Origin: CAWKDC01 sp044445605
Lineage (GTDB): Bacteria; Pseudomonadota; Gammaproteobacteria; JABCZS01
DNA: 35,191 nt
Direction: 5' to 3'
NCBI GenBank assembly: GCA_044445605.1
Contig: JBIOEA010000023.1
Coordinates: forward strand, 1-35,191
Shown piece by piece: positions 1-9,472 of the stretch; the stretch's first letter is position 1; every line of letters starts with the position of its first letter. Below the pieces are notes generated by a model, which ran no database searches, was not told where the DNA came from, and saw only the letters and a list, made by a program, of their open reading frames with translations. Both the position numbers and the translations under genes were made by a program.

Positions 1-1
1 A

Positions 2-76
2 TGGTAGGCACGAGTGGGATCGAACCACCGACCACCACGATGTCAACGTGGTGCTCTACCACTGAGCTACGTGCCT
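2..76 (-). tRNA. tRNA-Val (GAC anticodon)
   Basis: Read on the minus strand, a complete 75-nt cloverleaf folds here. The acceptor stem AGGCACG pairs with CGTGCCT, the D stem is GCTC/GAGC, the anticodon stem CCACG/CGTGG encloses loop TTGACAT, and the T arm carries TTCGATC. The middle loop bases are GAC, which reads valine GUC/GUU codons. The discriminator is A and the CCA end is encoded (positions 2-4). It lies downstream of secA on the same strand. The first base pair is A-U rather than the commoner G-C. Confidence 0.95.
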
Positions 77-134
77 GCTACGAAGATGCCTACGATATCA
101 GAATGTTGAAGGAATTTCAATAGATTGTGAAGAA

Positions 135-180
135 AAATCCCCCGCCTCGAAATACTCGGCCGCCCCCTTTAAAAGGGGGC
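135..180 (+). repeat. GC-rich hairpin repeat, copy 1
   Basis: This is a unit of about 45 bp: a CCCCCGCCTCG start, an AATACTCGGC core, then an inverted repeat GCCCCCTTT/AAAGGGGGC at 162-180. It forms a pair with the next copy between tRNA-Val and the secA stop. All clear copies in the window share this plus-strand orientation. Confidence 0.85.
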
Positions 181-192
181 AAAGACCTCCAC

Positions 193-234
193 ACCCCCGC
201 CTCGGAATACTCGGCCGCCCCCTTAAGAGGGGGC
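193..234 (+). repeat. GC-rich hairpin repeat, copy 2
   Basis: This second unit has the same CCCCCGCCTCGGAATACTCGGC core and ends in a GCCCCC/GGGGGC hairpin at 217-234. The hairpin ends 10 bases from the secA stop codon, so a secA transcript would fold it immediately after translation ends. Confidence 0.85.
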
Positions 235-244
235 AAAAGATCTA

Positions 245-2968
245 CTAACCCGTATTCAACTCACCATGACAATGTTTATACTTCTTGCCCGATCCGCAGA
301 AACACGTTTCATTGCGGCCCATCTTACGGAAACTGCGTATCACCGTCGACGAAATCGTTTCGGGCTCAGCGTCCGCCGGTGCGTCTTCATCCAACTGCTT
401 CACCGTGACACGCTCTAATACCGTCCGGCGACGCTTCTCCAATTCCACCAAATCCTGTTCCTGCGAAATCTGGAACCGCAACAACCCACGGATCGCATCA
501 CGACGATAGTCTTGCAATAAGCTCGTGAACATGTTGTAACATTCACGCTTGAACTCCTGCCGAGGATCCTTTTGTGCAAAACCACGTAATCCAACGTTTT
601 GACGAATGTAATCAATCGCCGCTAAATTCTCGCGCCAACGCGTATCCAACATTTGCAGCAATATCATCCGTTCATAACGACGCATGATCTCAGGCCCCAA
701 CTGCGCTTCCTTCGCCGCCAACATCTCGCGAGCCTTCCCAATCACGCGCTCCGCCACTTCCGAAGGCTGTACGTGTGGATCCGAGACCCACTCAACGATC
801 GGAACGTCTATGGCAAATTCACTGAATAACTCGTTTTGCAGGCCCTGTGCGTCCCAGGTCTCTTCCAGCGCATTGCTCGGTAATGCGATATTAACCGCTT
901 CCGTCAATACCTCCGCCGTCAACTCTTGCATGTATTCCGCTAAGTCACTCGCCATGATCAACTTGTCACGTAAACTGTATATCGAGCGACGTTGCTCGTT
1001 GATCACGTCATCAAACTCAAGTAGGTTCTTGCGTACATCAAAATGATACGCCTCCACTCGACGTTGCGCCTTCTCAATCGACCGAGATAATAAGTGCGAC
1101 TCCAAACGCTCTTCTTCTTTTAGGCCCAATTTGCCCAGCGTGTTCGTTACCCACTCATTCGCGAAAATCTTCAGCAACGGATCTTCTAACGATAAATAAA
1201 ATTGGCTCGAACCCGGATCACCCTGACGTGCCGCACGGCCACGTAACTGGTTATCAATCCGGCGTGACTCGTGACGCTCAGACCCCATCACATGTAAACC
1301 ACCCGCAGCCACCACGTCTTCATGACGCTTTTCCCACGTATTAATAATCTCCCGGATCTGCTCTTGCGTTGCATCAGGCCCCAATTTCGCCATCTCTGAC
1401 TCAAGGTTACCCCCCAACACAATGTCCGTTCCCCGGCCCGCCATGTTCGTCGCGATCGTCACCGTCCCAGGCTTGCCCGCTTCCATGATAATGTGCGCTT
1501 CATGCTCGTGGTACTTCGCGTTCAAGACTTGATGCGGAATCCCCGCCTTCTTCATCATCTTCGATAACAATTCGGAATTTTCAATCGACGTCGTCCCCAC
1601 CAACACCGGCTGCCCGTGCTCGCGCCGCGCCTTAATGTCGATGATCATCGCTTCGTATTTGTCCATCGCGCGTTGATAGATCAAATCCGCACTGTCTTTG
1701 CGAATGCACGGCTTATGCGGCGGCATCACGACCACCTCTAATCCGTAAATTTGATGAAACTCGGCCGCTTCCGTGTCCGCCGTACCCGTCATCCCCGCTA
1801 ACTTGTCGTATATACGGAAAAAGTTTTGGTACGTCACCGATGCCAGCGTTTGATTCTCACTCTGAATCTCCACGCCTTCCTTCGCCTCAATCGCTTGATG
1901 TAACCCTTCAGACCAGCGGCGGCCCGCCATCGCACGCCCCGTGTGCTCGTCAACAATGACAATCTCACCGTCTTGCGCCACCATGTAATCTACATCGCGT
2001 GCATATAAATGATGTGCGCGTAATGCAGCACTTAAATGATGTAAATACAAAATGTTTTGCGCACTGTATAAATCGTCCTGCGGACTGATCAGGCCCGCTT
2101 CCATGAATAACGCTTCAGCATGCGTATGGCCCGCTTCTGTCAGGTAAACCTGACGTGACTTGCGATCAATCGTAAAATCACCCGGCATCACGTGCCCGTC
2201 CGGCGCATCCTTCGGCGCGTCTTGCTGTAATGTCAGCTTCGGTACCATCGCATTAATCGCAAGGTATAACGATGAACTGTCTTCTAAATGCCCCGAAATA
2301 ACTAACGGCGTCCGCGCTTCGTCAATCAAAATCGAGTCCACTTCGTCGACAATCGCAAAATAAAATTCTTTTTGTTGTACACGATCCGATAACTGCGTGA
2401 CCATGTTATCGCGTAGGTAATCAAACCCAAATTCACTGTTGGTACCGTAAGTAACGTCCGCCGTGTACGCTTCGCGCTTGCCTTCCGGCGTTAAACCCGA
2501 AATGTTATACCCTACTTTTAAACCCAACCCCTCGTAGACCGGACGCATCCATTCCGCATCCCGCTTGGCCAAGTAGTCGTTCACCGTAACCACATGAACA
2601 GCATGCCCCGTCAACGCATTTAAATAGGCTGGAAGGGTCGCTACCAGCGTCTTACCTTCCCCTGTCCCCATCTCGGCAATCTTGCCCATATGGAGAACCA
2701 TGCCCCCTAACAGCTGTTCATCATAATGCCGCATCCGCAATGCGCGAACCGCGCTCTCACGCACCGCCGCAAAAGCATCTTCGAGTAGACTATCAAGCGC
2801 CTCTCCATCGGCCAACCGTGCCTTCAATGCCGGGGTCACTGCCTTTAATTCCTCGTCAGATAACGCACTATATTTTGACTCCAGCGCGTTGATCTTCTTT
2901 ACCCGCTTTCTCAGGTCCTTTAAAATCCGTTCATTTCTTGTACCAAAAAGCGACGTTAATCCAAACAT
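245..2968 (-). CDS. secA: Preprotein translocase ATPase SecA
   Basis: SecA drives unfolded preproteins through SecYEG using ATP. The 907-residue product has the normal full length. Walker A is GTGEGKT at 101-107 and Walker B is DEVD at 208-211, followed by the IDEART segment. The GRGTDI helicase motif is present. The C-terminus ends in a zinc-binding CxCxSGxxxKxCH motif at about 889-901, the SecB/ribosome contact tail. The ATG start is supported by AGGTGG 6 bases upstream. A dciA-like gene diverges from it. A promoter candidate lies upstream and two hairpin repeats follow the stop. Identification is secure. Confidence 0.98.
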   Translation of the reverse strand: MFGLTSLFGTRNERILKDLRKRVKKINALESKYSALSDEELKAVTPALKARLADGEALDSLLEDAFAAVRESAVRALRMRHYDEQLLGGMVLHMGKIAEMGTGEGKTLVATLPAYLNALTGHAVHVVTVNDYLAKRDAEWMRPVYEGLGLKVGYNISGLTPEGKREAYTADVTYGTNSEFGFDYLRDNMVTQLSDRVQQKEFYFAIVDEVDSILIDEARTPLVISGHLEDSSSLYLAINAMVPKLTLQQDAPKDAPDGHVMPGDFTIDRKSRQVYLTEAGHTHAEALFMEAGLISPQDDLYSAQNILYLHHLSAALRAHHLYARDVDYMVAQDGEIVIVDEHTGRAMAGRRWSEGLHQAIEAKEGVEIQSENQTLASVTYQNFFRIYDKLAGMTGTADTEAAEFHQIYGLEVVVMPPHKPCIRKDSADLIYQRAMDKYEAMIIDIKARREHGQPVLVGTTSIENSELLSKMMKKAGIPHQVLNAKYHEHEAHIIMEAGKPGTVTIATNMAGRGTDIVLGGNLESEMAKLGPDATQEQIREIINTWEKRHEDVVAAGGLHVMGSERHESRRIDNQLRGRAARQGDPGSSQFYLSLEDPLLKIFANEWVTNTLGKLGLKEEERLESHLLSRSIEKAQRRVEAYHFDVRKNLLEFDDVINEQRRSIYSLRDKLIMASDLAEYMQELTAEVLTEAVNIALPSNALEETWDAQGLQNELFSEFAIDVPIVEWVSDPHVQPSEVAERVIGKAREMLAAKEAQLGPEIMRRYERMILLQMLDTRWRENLAAIDYIRQNVGLRGFAQKDPRQEFKRECYNMFTSLLQDYRRDAIRGLLRFQISQEQDLVELEKRRRTVLERVTVKQLDEDAPADAEPETISSTVIRSFRKMGRNETCFCGSGKKYKHCHGELNTG

Positions 2969-3023
2969 GCAAATCCACCTTGTGCGCGATTATATATTGA
3001 CATCCTGATAGAACTATGTTGGG

Positions 3024-3051
3024 ATTGTACTCTATATATCAGTAAGTTCAA
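3024..3051 (-). promoter_or_regulatory. Candidate sigma-70 promoter for secA
   Basis: On the minus strand, TTGAAC (3046-3051) and TACAAT (3024-3029) are separated by 16 bases and lie about 55 bases upstream of the secA start. A second perfect TATAAT lies closer to the gene but has no good -35. This is a pattern match only. Confidence 0.45.
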
Positions 3052-3072
3052 AGAGAGTCGGGGCAATTATTT

Positions 3073-3369
3073 ATGGACGAAAAAGAACAACCCATAAACC
3101 ACTGGCTCCATCACGGCGAGCTCGGTAGCTTATTGCGCCATCTCGAACAACTCAATGCCCTCAATGCGGTTATCCAACCCCTCTTGCCTGCACAATTTAA
3201 AGGCGGCTGCCGCGTCGAGAACGTCTCCGGCGGATGCCTCACCCTCGCCGTCAATAACGCAGGCCTCGTCACGTTACTACGTTATGAGATCCCTACCCTC
3301 CTGGCCGCCCTGCGGAAAGATCCTAAGTGGGCGGGGATTGCTTCTATTAAGTGTCATGTGTCTGTATAG
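3073..3369 (+). CDS. dciA: DciA-like (DUF721) protein, probable replicative helicase loader
   Basis: This 98-residue protein resembles the DUF721/DciA family. In bacteria without DnaC, DciA proteins interact with DnaB helicase and help load it. The family pattern is visible: an N-terminal helix (LGSLLRHLEQLNAL), then a KH-like part with CRVENVSGGCLTLAVNNAGLVTLLRYE. A place beside secA is typical in gammaproteobacteria. At 98 residues it is shorter than many homologues and amounts to little more than the core domain. The ATG is preceded by a weak GGGG about 9 bases upstream. It converges on dnaE, with one hairpin repeat between the stop codons. The family call is good; the exact function is inferred. 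Confidence 0.8.
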   Translation: MDEKEQPINHWLHHGELGSLLRHLEQLNALNAVIQPLLPAQFKGGCRVENVSGGCLTLAVNNAGLVTLLRYEIPTLLAALRKDPKWAGIASIKCHVSV

Positions 3370-3374
3370 AAAAA

Positions 3375-3416
3375 ACCCCCGCCTCGAAATACTCGGCCGC
3401 CCCCTTAAAAGGGGGC
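3375..3416 (+). repeat. GC-rich hairpin repeat, copy 3
   Basis: This single unit with core CGAAATACTCGGC and a GCCCCCTT/AAGGGGGC hairpin (3399-3416) lies between the convergent dciA-like and dnaE genes. It ends 13 bases from the dnaE stop. Confidence 0.85.
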
Positions 3417-3429
3417 AGAAGAATGATTT

Positions 3430-6400
3430 TCAATATTCCAGCACCACGGCGTCCATACCCAACCACTCGCGCAAGGCCTGAACCAGGATATCATCCGGCA
3501 TGATCCGCCAGGCTTCCCCTAATACCAGCTGAGCCTTGACCGATGGGTGACGGAAATCAATGTGCACAGGGCACATCCCCGATTGGTAAGGCGCTAACAT
3601 CGCCCCCAACTTCTGCGAGAACTCCGCTTCATGCCCCTGTGCGTCTACCGTGATCAACATCCGTTTCAAAAATAAATTCCGCGCTTCCACAAAGGTGAAT
3701 ACTTCCTGCGCACGCATCCGTAATTCGCCACTGAAATCATCGTGCGTCACCGTGCCAGACAACACCAACAATGTGTCCTTCACCAGCACAGGCTGATACT
3801 TGTTGTAATCATCCGCAAATAATGTCACGTCCAATCGCGCTGTGCCATCATCTAACACCAAGATCGCCATCCGCTTGCCCTGCTTGGTCTTCACCGTGCG
3901 GATCCCCACCAGCAGCCCCGCCACGCGCGTTTTCTCTTTGGGATCGGGTCGTAAATTGGCTAATGTGAACCGTACAAATCGCCGTAACTCGTCACGGTAT
4001 TTGTCCATGGGATGCCCAGTCAAGTACAAGCCCAATGTGTCTTTTTCGTATCCCAACCGCGTTGCATCGTTCCACTCAGGTACCGAAATGTACGCCGGCG
4101 CCGTCGCATGCGATAACTCAAAAAACATATCGCGTTGGCCCAACGTCGCATTCTTCGCCTGCTGCTCCGCTAACTGCACCGCGTGATTCAACGTCTCCAT
4201 CAGGATCGACCGCGATACCCCAAAACTGTCCATCGCGCCCGCTTTGATCAATGCCTCTAGCACACGACGATTTAATCGACGTAAATCAACACGACGACAA
4301 AAATCAAATAAATTTGTAAAAGGTCCATCTTGCTTGCGCGCTTCAATGATATTTTCGATCGCTTGCTCGCCCGCGCCTTTGATCGCCCCCAACCCGTAAA
4401 TGATCGCGTCGTTCGCCTTCATCACAAAACGGAAATGGCTGCTGTTTATATCCGGCGGCAATACCTGCAAGGCCATCTGCTTGCATTCTTCAATCAAACG
4501 AACCACTTTATCCGTGTTGTCCATATCAGCCGACATCACCGCAGCCATGAATGCCGCAGGATAATGCGCTTTCAACCACGCCGTTTGATACGCCACTAAA
4601 GCATACGCAGCTGAGTGCGATTTGTTGAAACCATAACCAGCAAACTTTTCAATCAAATCGAAAATGTACGTGGCTTGGCTTTCTTGAACACCACGCTCCA
4701 CCGCGCCCGATACAAAAATCGTCCGCTGGCTCGCCATCTCTTCCGGCTTCTTCTTACCCATCGCGCGACGTAGCAAGTCAGCAGCACCTAATGTGTATCC
4801 CGATAACACCTGCGCAATTTGCATCACCTGCTCTTGATACAAAATAACCCCGTATGTCGGGCTCAATACCGGCGCGAGCGACGGATGTGGGTATTCCACT
4901 TTTTGACGGCCATGCTTTCTATCGATGAAGTCGTCCACCATCCCCGATTGCAATGGGCCAGGACGAAATAACGCCACCAACGCCACAATATCTTCAAAAC
5001 AGTCAGGCTGTAACCGCTTAATCAAATCTTTCATGCCGCGCGATTCCAACTGGAATACCGCCGTCGTTTGGCACGCTTTCAATAACTTAAACGTTAAGGG
5101 ATCTTGCAGCGGGATCGCTTCAATCAGAATCGGTTCTTCACGTTGTTCATTGATCGTATGACACGCCCAATCAATGATCGTCAGTGTGCGAAGCCCCAAA
5201 AAGTCAAACTTCACCAAACCTACCGACTCAACGTCGTCTTTATCCAATTGGGATACGATTTGTTTTGAACCCGGTTCGCAATAGAGCGGCGTGAAATCCG
5301 TCAACTTGCCCGGAGCAATCACCACGCCCCCAGCGTGTTTCCCCGCGTTGCGCGTGATGCCTTCTAGTTTTTTAGCCAAGGTAATCAACATGGCCACTTC
5401 TTCATCTTCATCGACCAATGTTTTCAGCGCAGGCTCATCTTCAATCGCTTTCTCTAATGTGATGCCAATTTCAAATGGAATCAGCTTCGCAATGCGATCC
5501 ACAAATCCATAAGGGTGGCCTAATACGCGCCCAACGTCCCTTACCACCGCTTTCGCCGCCATCGTACCAAAAGTGATGATTTGCGATACCGCCTCGCGGC
5601 CATATTTTTTTGCCACGTATTCGATCACGTCATCACGACGATCCATGCAAAAATCGATATCAAAGTCCGGCATCGATACCCGCTCTGGGTTCAAAAACCG
5701 CTCAAATAATAAATCATATTTCAAGGGATCTAAGCCCGTGATTTCAAGCGAAAAGGCTACCAATGAACCCGCACCTGAACCCCGCCCAGGCCCCACAGGA
5801 ATGCCATTCGCTTTGGACCAACGAATAAAATCAGATACGATTAAAAAATAACCTGCAAACCCCATGCTGATGATCACGTCTAATTCAATGTCCAAACGTG
5901 CTTCGTACGCTTCGCGTGTTTGATCAGAGATGCATTCTTTACGATCAAAACGTGTAGCCAACCCCATGTGCGCTTCAGAACGCAAAAAACTTTCTACCGT
6001 TTCATTCGCAGGCAATTGGAAGTTCGGCAAGCTCACTTTGTCTAAGACTAAATGCACATTGCAACGCTTAGCTATTTCAACCGTGTTTTCTAACGCGCCC
6101 GGTAAATCGGCAAATAATGCGGCCATTTCTTCTTGGCTTTTTAAATATTGTTCCGCACTGTAACGCTTCGGACGAGCAGGATCTGCTAACTGATACCCCG
6201 CATGAATACAGACACGCGCCTCGTGTGCTTCAAAATCTTGTTTCTCTAAAAACATCACGTCGTTGGTCGCGACAACAGGGCAGCGCAATGACGTCGCTAA
6301 CGACAATAATGTCTTGATATGCATCTCTTCATCAGGTGCTTGAAAACGTGAAACCGATAAATAAAAACGATTGCCAAACTTTTGCTGAAAGGCTTCGATC

Positions 6401-6861
6401 ACACGCCGTGCTTGCGCCTCATGATGCGCCATCACCGCTTTCATGATTTCACCCTGCGTGCCGCCTGATAATACAATCAGACCTTCATGACGCGCCCATA
6501 ACCATTCCCGCGCAATCACGGGAACATTCGTTTCTTGCCCTTGCGTGTAACTCTGCGAAATTAAACAGGTTAAATTATGATGCCCCGTCGCATTCATGCT
6601 CAATAATGTTAATTTCGAGTAGTGCGTCGCGTTTAAATCATCTTGAACTAATACGTCCGCACCAATGATAGGCTTGATTCCCGCCTTGATCGCCGCTTTG
6701 TAAAACTTCACCTGCGCAAATAAATTGCAGTGATCCGTCAACGCTAAACTCGTGTACCCGCGCGCCTTGGCTGCAGCGATTAACTCGTCCAAACGACATA
6801 TGCCGTCTTGAATCGAGTATTCACTGTGAACATTTAAATGCACAAAGGTGGGTTTATTCAT
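3430..6861 (-). CDS. dnaE: DNA polymerase III alpha subunit
   Basis: This is the replicative DNA polymerase catalytic subunit, 1,143 residues, close to the E. coli protein in length. The N-terminal PHP domain has HLNVHSEYS near residues 8-15 and TDHCN near 42-46. The palm carries GPGRGSGAGS at about 358-367 and the catalytic PDFDID at 398-403; a third acidic site is likely in VKFDFLGLRT near 555. A helix-hairpin-helix and an OB-fold follow (AILVLDDGTARLDVTLF). The start overlaps the end of rnhB by 8 bases, so the two are translationally coupled in one operon with the lpx genes. No anomaly is visible. Confidence 0.98.
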   Translation of the reverse strand: MNKPTFVHLNVHSEYSIQDGICRLDELIAAAKARGYTSLALTDHCNLFAQVKFYKAAIKAGIKPIIGADVLVQDDLNATHYSKLTLLSMNATGHHNLTCLISQSYTQGQETNVPVIAREWLWARHEGLIVLSGGTQGEIMKAVMAHHEAQARRVIEAFQQKFGNRFYLSVSRFQAPDEEMHIKTLLSLATSLRCPVVATNDVMFLEKQDFEAHEARVCIHAGYQLADPARPKRYSAEQYLKSQEEMAALFADLPGALENTVEIAKRCNVHLVLDKVSLPNFQLPANETVESFLRSEAHMGLATRFDRKECISDQTREAYEARLDIELDVIISMGFAGYFLIVSDFIRWSKANGIPVGPGRGSGAGSLVAFSLEITGLDPLKYDLLFERFLNPERVSMPDFDIDFCMDRRDDVIEYVAKKYGREAVSQIITFGTMAAKAVVRDVGRVLGHPYGFVDRIAKLIPFEIGITLEKAIEDEPALKTLVDEDEEVAMLITLAKKLEGITRNAGKHAGGVVIAPGKLTDFTPLYCEPGSKQIVSQLDKDDVESVGLVKFDFLGLRTLTIIDWACHTINEQREEPILIEAIPLQDPLTFKLLKACQTTAVFQLESRGMKDLIKRLQPDCFEDIVALVALFRPGPLQSGMVDDFIDRKHGRQKVEYPHPSLAPVLSPTYGVILYQEQVMQIAQVLSGYTLGAADLLRRAMGKKKPEEMASQRTIFVSGAVERGVQESQATYIFDLIEKFAGYGFNKSHSAAYALVAYQTAWLKAHYPAAFMAAVMSADMDNTDKVVRLIEECKQMALQVLPPDINSSHFRFVMKANDAIIYGLGAIKGAGEQAIENIIEARKQDGPFTNLFDFCRRVDLRRLNRRVLEALIKAGAMDSFGVSRSILMETLNHAVQLAEQQAKNATLGQRDMFFELSHATAPAYISVPEWNDATRLGYEKDTLGLYLTGHPMDKYRDELRRFVRFTLANLRPDPKEKTRVAGLLVGIRTVKTKQGKRMAILVLDDGTARLDVTLFADDYNKYQPVLVKDTLLVLSGTVTHDDFSGELRMRAQEVFTFVEARNLFLKRMLITVDAQGHEAEFSQKLGAMLAPYQSGMCPVHIDFRHPSVKAQLVLGEAWRIMPDDILVQALREWLGMDAVVLEY

Positions 6862-7435
6862 GATGTTCCAATTGCTCTAAGTGTTTCTTCACCGGCCCGT
6901 AGGTCTTGCGGTGGATCGGTAATACCCCGTGCGCTTTGATCGCCAATAAGTGATCTTTTGTCGGATAACCCTTGTGCTTCTCAAAACCATATTCCGGGTG
7001 GATTTTCGCGTATTCTACCATGATTTCATCACGGTCAACTTTCGCTAAAATCGACGCAGCAGAGATGTTCGCGTGGAGTAAATCCCCCTCGATGATCGCT
7101 TTGCCTGGCATCGAGACCTTCGGAACGTATGTCCCGTCGACCCATATTTCGTCTGGAGTAATCGTCAAACCCTCTACCGCGCGTTTCATCGCTAATAAGC
7201 TCGCTTGGAGTATATTGATACCCTCTATCTCTTCCACCGTTGCTTGCGAGACGTGATACGCCAATGCCTTCGCTTTGATCTCATGATAAAGTCGTTGACG
7301 CGCCTTCTCTGTTAGGAGCTTTGAATCCGTTAAACCTTCGATCGGCTTGCTGGGATCCAATATCACCGCCGCCGCGAGTACTGGCCCCGCTAATGGGCCA
7401 CGCCCCGCTTCGTCTACGCCAGCAATTAATGTCAT
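6854..7435 (-). CDS. rnhB: Ribonuclease HII
   Basis: RNase HII cuts the RNA strand of RNA-DNA hybrids and removes single ribonucleotides from DNA. I place the start at 7435, giving 193 residues, because the product then begins MTLIAGVDEAGRGPLAGPV, as the family does, with a GGAG Shine-Dalgarno just upstream. A longer reading frame starts at 7591, but its extra 52 residues include the translated hairpin repeat and are not credible. Acidic catalytic residues are visible at Asp8 and Glu9 (DEAGRG) and in the WVDGTY segment. It sits between lpxB and dnaE, the usual gammaproteobacterial order. Confidence 0.96.
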   Translation of the reverse strand: MTLIAGVDEAGRGPLAGPVLAAAVILDPSKPIEGLTDSKLLTEKARQRLYHEIKAKALAYHVSQATVEEIEGINILQASLLAMKRAVEGLTITPDEIWVDGTYVPKVSMPGKAIIEGDLLHANISAASILAKVDRDEIMVEYAKIHPEYGFEKHKGYPTKDHLLAIKAHGVLPIHRKTYGPVKKHLEQLEHHE

Positions 7436-7474
7436 TTGTCTCTCCCTAACAATGTGTGCAAATCCTATATACAA

Positions 7475-7520
7475 ATCCCCCGCCTCGGAATACTCGGCTG
7501 TCCCCTTTTTCAAAGGGGGC
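7475..7520 (+). repeat. GC-rich hairpin repeat, copy 4
   Basis: This unit with the AATCCCCCGCCTCGGAATAC core lies between lpxB and rnhB. The hairpin (7500-7520) is GTCCCCTTT/AAAGGGGGC. The C-to-T change in the left arm still pairs as a G-U wobble. It ends directly against the lpxB stop codon. Confidence 0.85.
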
Positions 7521-8654
7521 CTAAGACATGGAGGGGCGAATAAGGTGTTGAACAATCGCCTCACTCGCCTTCTCACTCGCATCACCTTCAAACGGTGCGC
7601 GCACTGCCTCGTATTCCGCTTGCAATGCCGCGACTGCTTTTGGCTGGGTTAACCAACGCCACAGAGGCTCCGCCAGCACTTCTGGCGTCGCTGCATCTTG
7701 AATAAATTCCGGCACCATCAAACGACGTGCCAGTAAATTTGGGATGGCACAAAAATCTATCTTCACCAATAACTTGCCCAACCAAGCATTTAACGGGTGC
7801 ATCTTGTACGCCACGACCATTGGCTTGCGTAGCACAAAAGTCTCCAACGTCGCCGTCCCCGAGGCCACGCATACCACATCCGCTGATTGAATCACGTCCG
7901 CTGCGTTGCCTTCAACACACTTTATAATACCTTCGTGATTGATCGCCATGATCGCCCCTCGCAAGGAGGGCTTTGCAATCGGTAATATAAACTGTATCTC
8001 AGGGTTCCTGGCGTGTAGTATCTTTACCGTTTCCATGAATAACGGCATCAAATACCGAATTTCCATCCCGCGACTGCCCGGCAAAATCGCCACCACCGGC
8101 TTGTCCATCGATAAACCAAATTGAGCCCTTGCACTGCCCATCGACGGAACGTTTCGAAGACGCTCAAATGCACTGTGCCCTACAAATGCAACAGGGATCC
8201 CCGCTTGTTCATAAATGGGCATCTCAAACGGAAAACAACATAACATTAAATCAACCGCTTTTTTGATCCCGTGGATCCGATTCTTCCGCCATGCCCACAC
8301 AGTCGGGCTAACATAATGCACCGTCTTGATCTTCGCCGCTTTTAACTTCTTTTCAATCGGTAAATTAAAATCAGGGGCGTCAATACCTATATAGAGGTCA
8401 GGAGGATCCGCTAAAAAATGTTGGATAATGTGACGTTGCATCCGTAATATGCGAGGCAAATTCGGCAAAACCTCCGCAACCCCCATCACCGATAAATCAG
8501 ACACGGGATATATTGCACGGCATCCCGCTTTTACCATCTGATCACCGGCTATCCCTTCAAACGTGGCATCAGGATAGCGACGCTTCAACGCCTCCATCAG
8601 CCCGCCTCCCAGTAAATCGCCGGAGGGTTCGCCCGCGCAGATGCCTATTCGCAT
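7521..8654 (-). CDS. lpxB: Lipid-A-disaccharide synthase
   Basis: LpxB joins 2,3-diacylglucosamine-1-phosphate (lipid X) to UDP-2,3-diacylglucosamine, making the Lipid A disaccharide at the inner face of the cytoplasmic membrane. The 377-residue product is of normal length for this GT19 family. The N-terminus MRIGICAGEPSGDLLGG is the family signature. YVSPTVWAWR near the middle and the PGSR segment (VAILPGSRGMEI) are characteristic. The ATG has AGGA 8 bases upstream. The gene follows lpxA by 23 bases. Confidence 0.97.
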   Translation of the reverse strand: MRIGICAGEPSGDLLGGGLMEALKRRYPDATFEGIAGDQMVKAGCRAIYPVSDLSVMGVAEVLPNLPRILRMQRHIIQHFLADPPDLYIGIDAPDFNLPIEKKLKAAKIKTVHYVSPTVWAWRKNRIHGIKKAVDLMLCCFPFEMPIYEQAGIPVAFVGHSAFERLRNVPSMGSARAQFGLSMDKPVVAILPGSRGMEIRYLMPLFMETVKILHARNPEIQFILPIAKPSLRGAIMAINHEGIIKCVEGNAADVIQSADVVCVASGTATLETFVLRKPMVVAYKMHPLNAWLGKLLVKIDFCAIPNLLARRLMVPEFIQDAATPEVLAEPLWRWLTQPKAVAALQAEYEAVRAPFEGDASEKASEAIVQHLIRPSMS

Positions 8655-8677
8655 GATGTTTATCCTGAATATAAATA

Positions 8678-9451
8678 TTAAGCGATCAATCCACGCTTGG
8701 ACGCCGCCAAGAAATCTAAAAATGCTTCGACTTCCGGCGCGGTCTTGGCCAACTTCTTCAACGCTGTCGTCGCATCCGCTAACGATAAATGACGCATGTA
8801 CAATATCTTGTAAGCCTCTTTGATCGACCGAATCGCTTCCGGTGTAAACCCACGACGCTTTAACCCTTCCGCGTTCACACCCGATACTTTATTCCGACGG
8901 CCACCCGCCACAATTAAATAAGGCGGTACGTCTTGCGTGATCAGCATCCCGTGTGACACAAAGGCATGCTCGCCAATTAAACAAAATTGATGGATCCCAA
9001 TGTAACCACTCATGATCACAAAATCACGTATCTCAACGTGACCTGCTACAGACGAATTGTTCGCCATGATCACATCATTGCCTATCATGCAGTCATGCGC
9101 AATATGCACATTCGCCATGAACAAATTGCGATCGCCAATCACCGTGCGCTTTGCACCCTGTATCGTGCCACGGTTAAAATTGCAATACTCGCGGATCACG
9201 TTGTCATCACCAATGATTAATTCTGTGTTTTCACCCGCGTATTTTTTGTCCTGAGGATCCTCTCCGATCGAGGCAAATTGATAAATCTTGTTGCGCTTAC
9301 CAATCTTCGTAGGACCCTTGATAACAACATGCGGTGCAATCACCGTGCCTTCACCAATCTCAACACCTTCGCCTATCACGGAAAATGCTCCGATCGTGAC
9401 GTTCTCTGCGACCTTTGCAGATGAATGAATTATCGCTGTGTTGTCTATCAT
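8678..9451 (-). CDS. lpxA: UDP-N-acetylglucosamine acyltransferase
   Basis: LpxA puts the first hydroxyacyl chain on the 3-OH of UDP-GlcNAc, starting Lipid A synthesis. The 257-residue product is a left-handed beta helix of hexapeptide repeats (IG.GV.IGEGT) through about residue 190, followed by a helical C-terminal domain. The catalytic histidine lies in NVHIAHDC at about His119, matching the conserved LpxA active site. The start has AGGAG 6 bases upstream. The gap to fabZ (105 bases) holds a variant hairpin repeat. Confidence 0.97.
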   Translation of the reverse strand: MIDNTAIIHSSAKVAENVTIGAFSVIGEGVEIGEGTVIAPHVVIKGPTKIGKRNKIYQFASIGEDPQDKKYAGENTELIIGDDNVIREYCNFNRGTIQGAKRTVIGDRNLFMANVHIAHDCMIGNDVIMANNSSVAGHVEIRDFVIMSGYIGIHQFCLIGEHAFVSHGMLITQDVPPYLIVAGGRRNKVSGVNAEGLKRRGFTPEAIRSIKEAYKILYMRHLSLADATTALKKLAKTAPEVEAFLDFLAASKRGLIA

Positions 9452-9472
9452 TTTTTTCTCCTGTTTTCCCTA

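Noticed and set aside
127..408. Plus-strand frame reading through two hairpin repeats (KNPPPRNTRPPPLKGG)
   Set aside because: The peptide is translated repeat DNA and then runs antisense to the secA 3' end.
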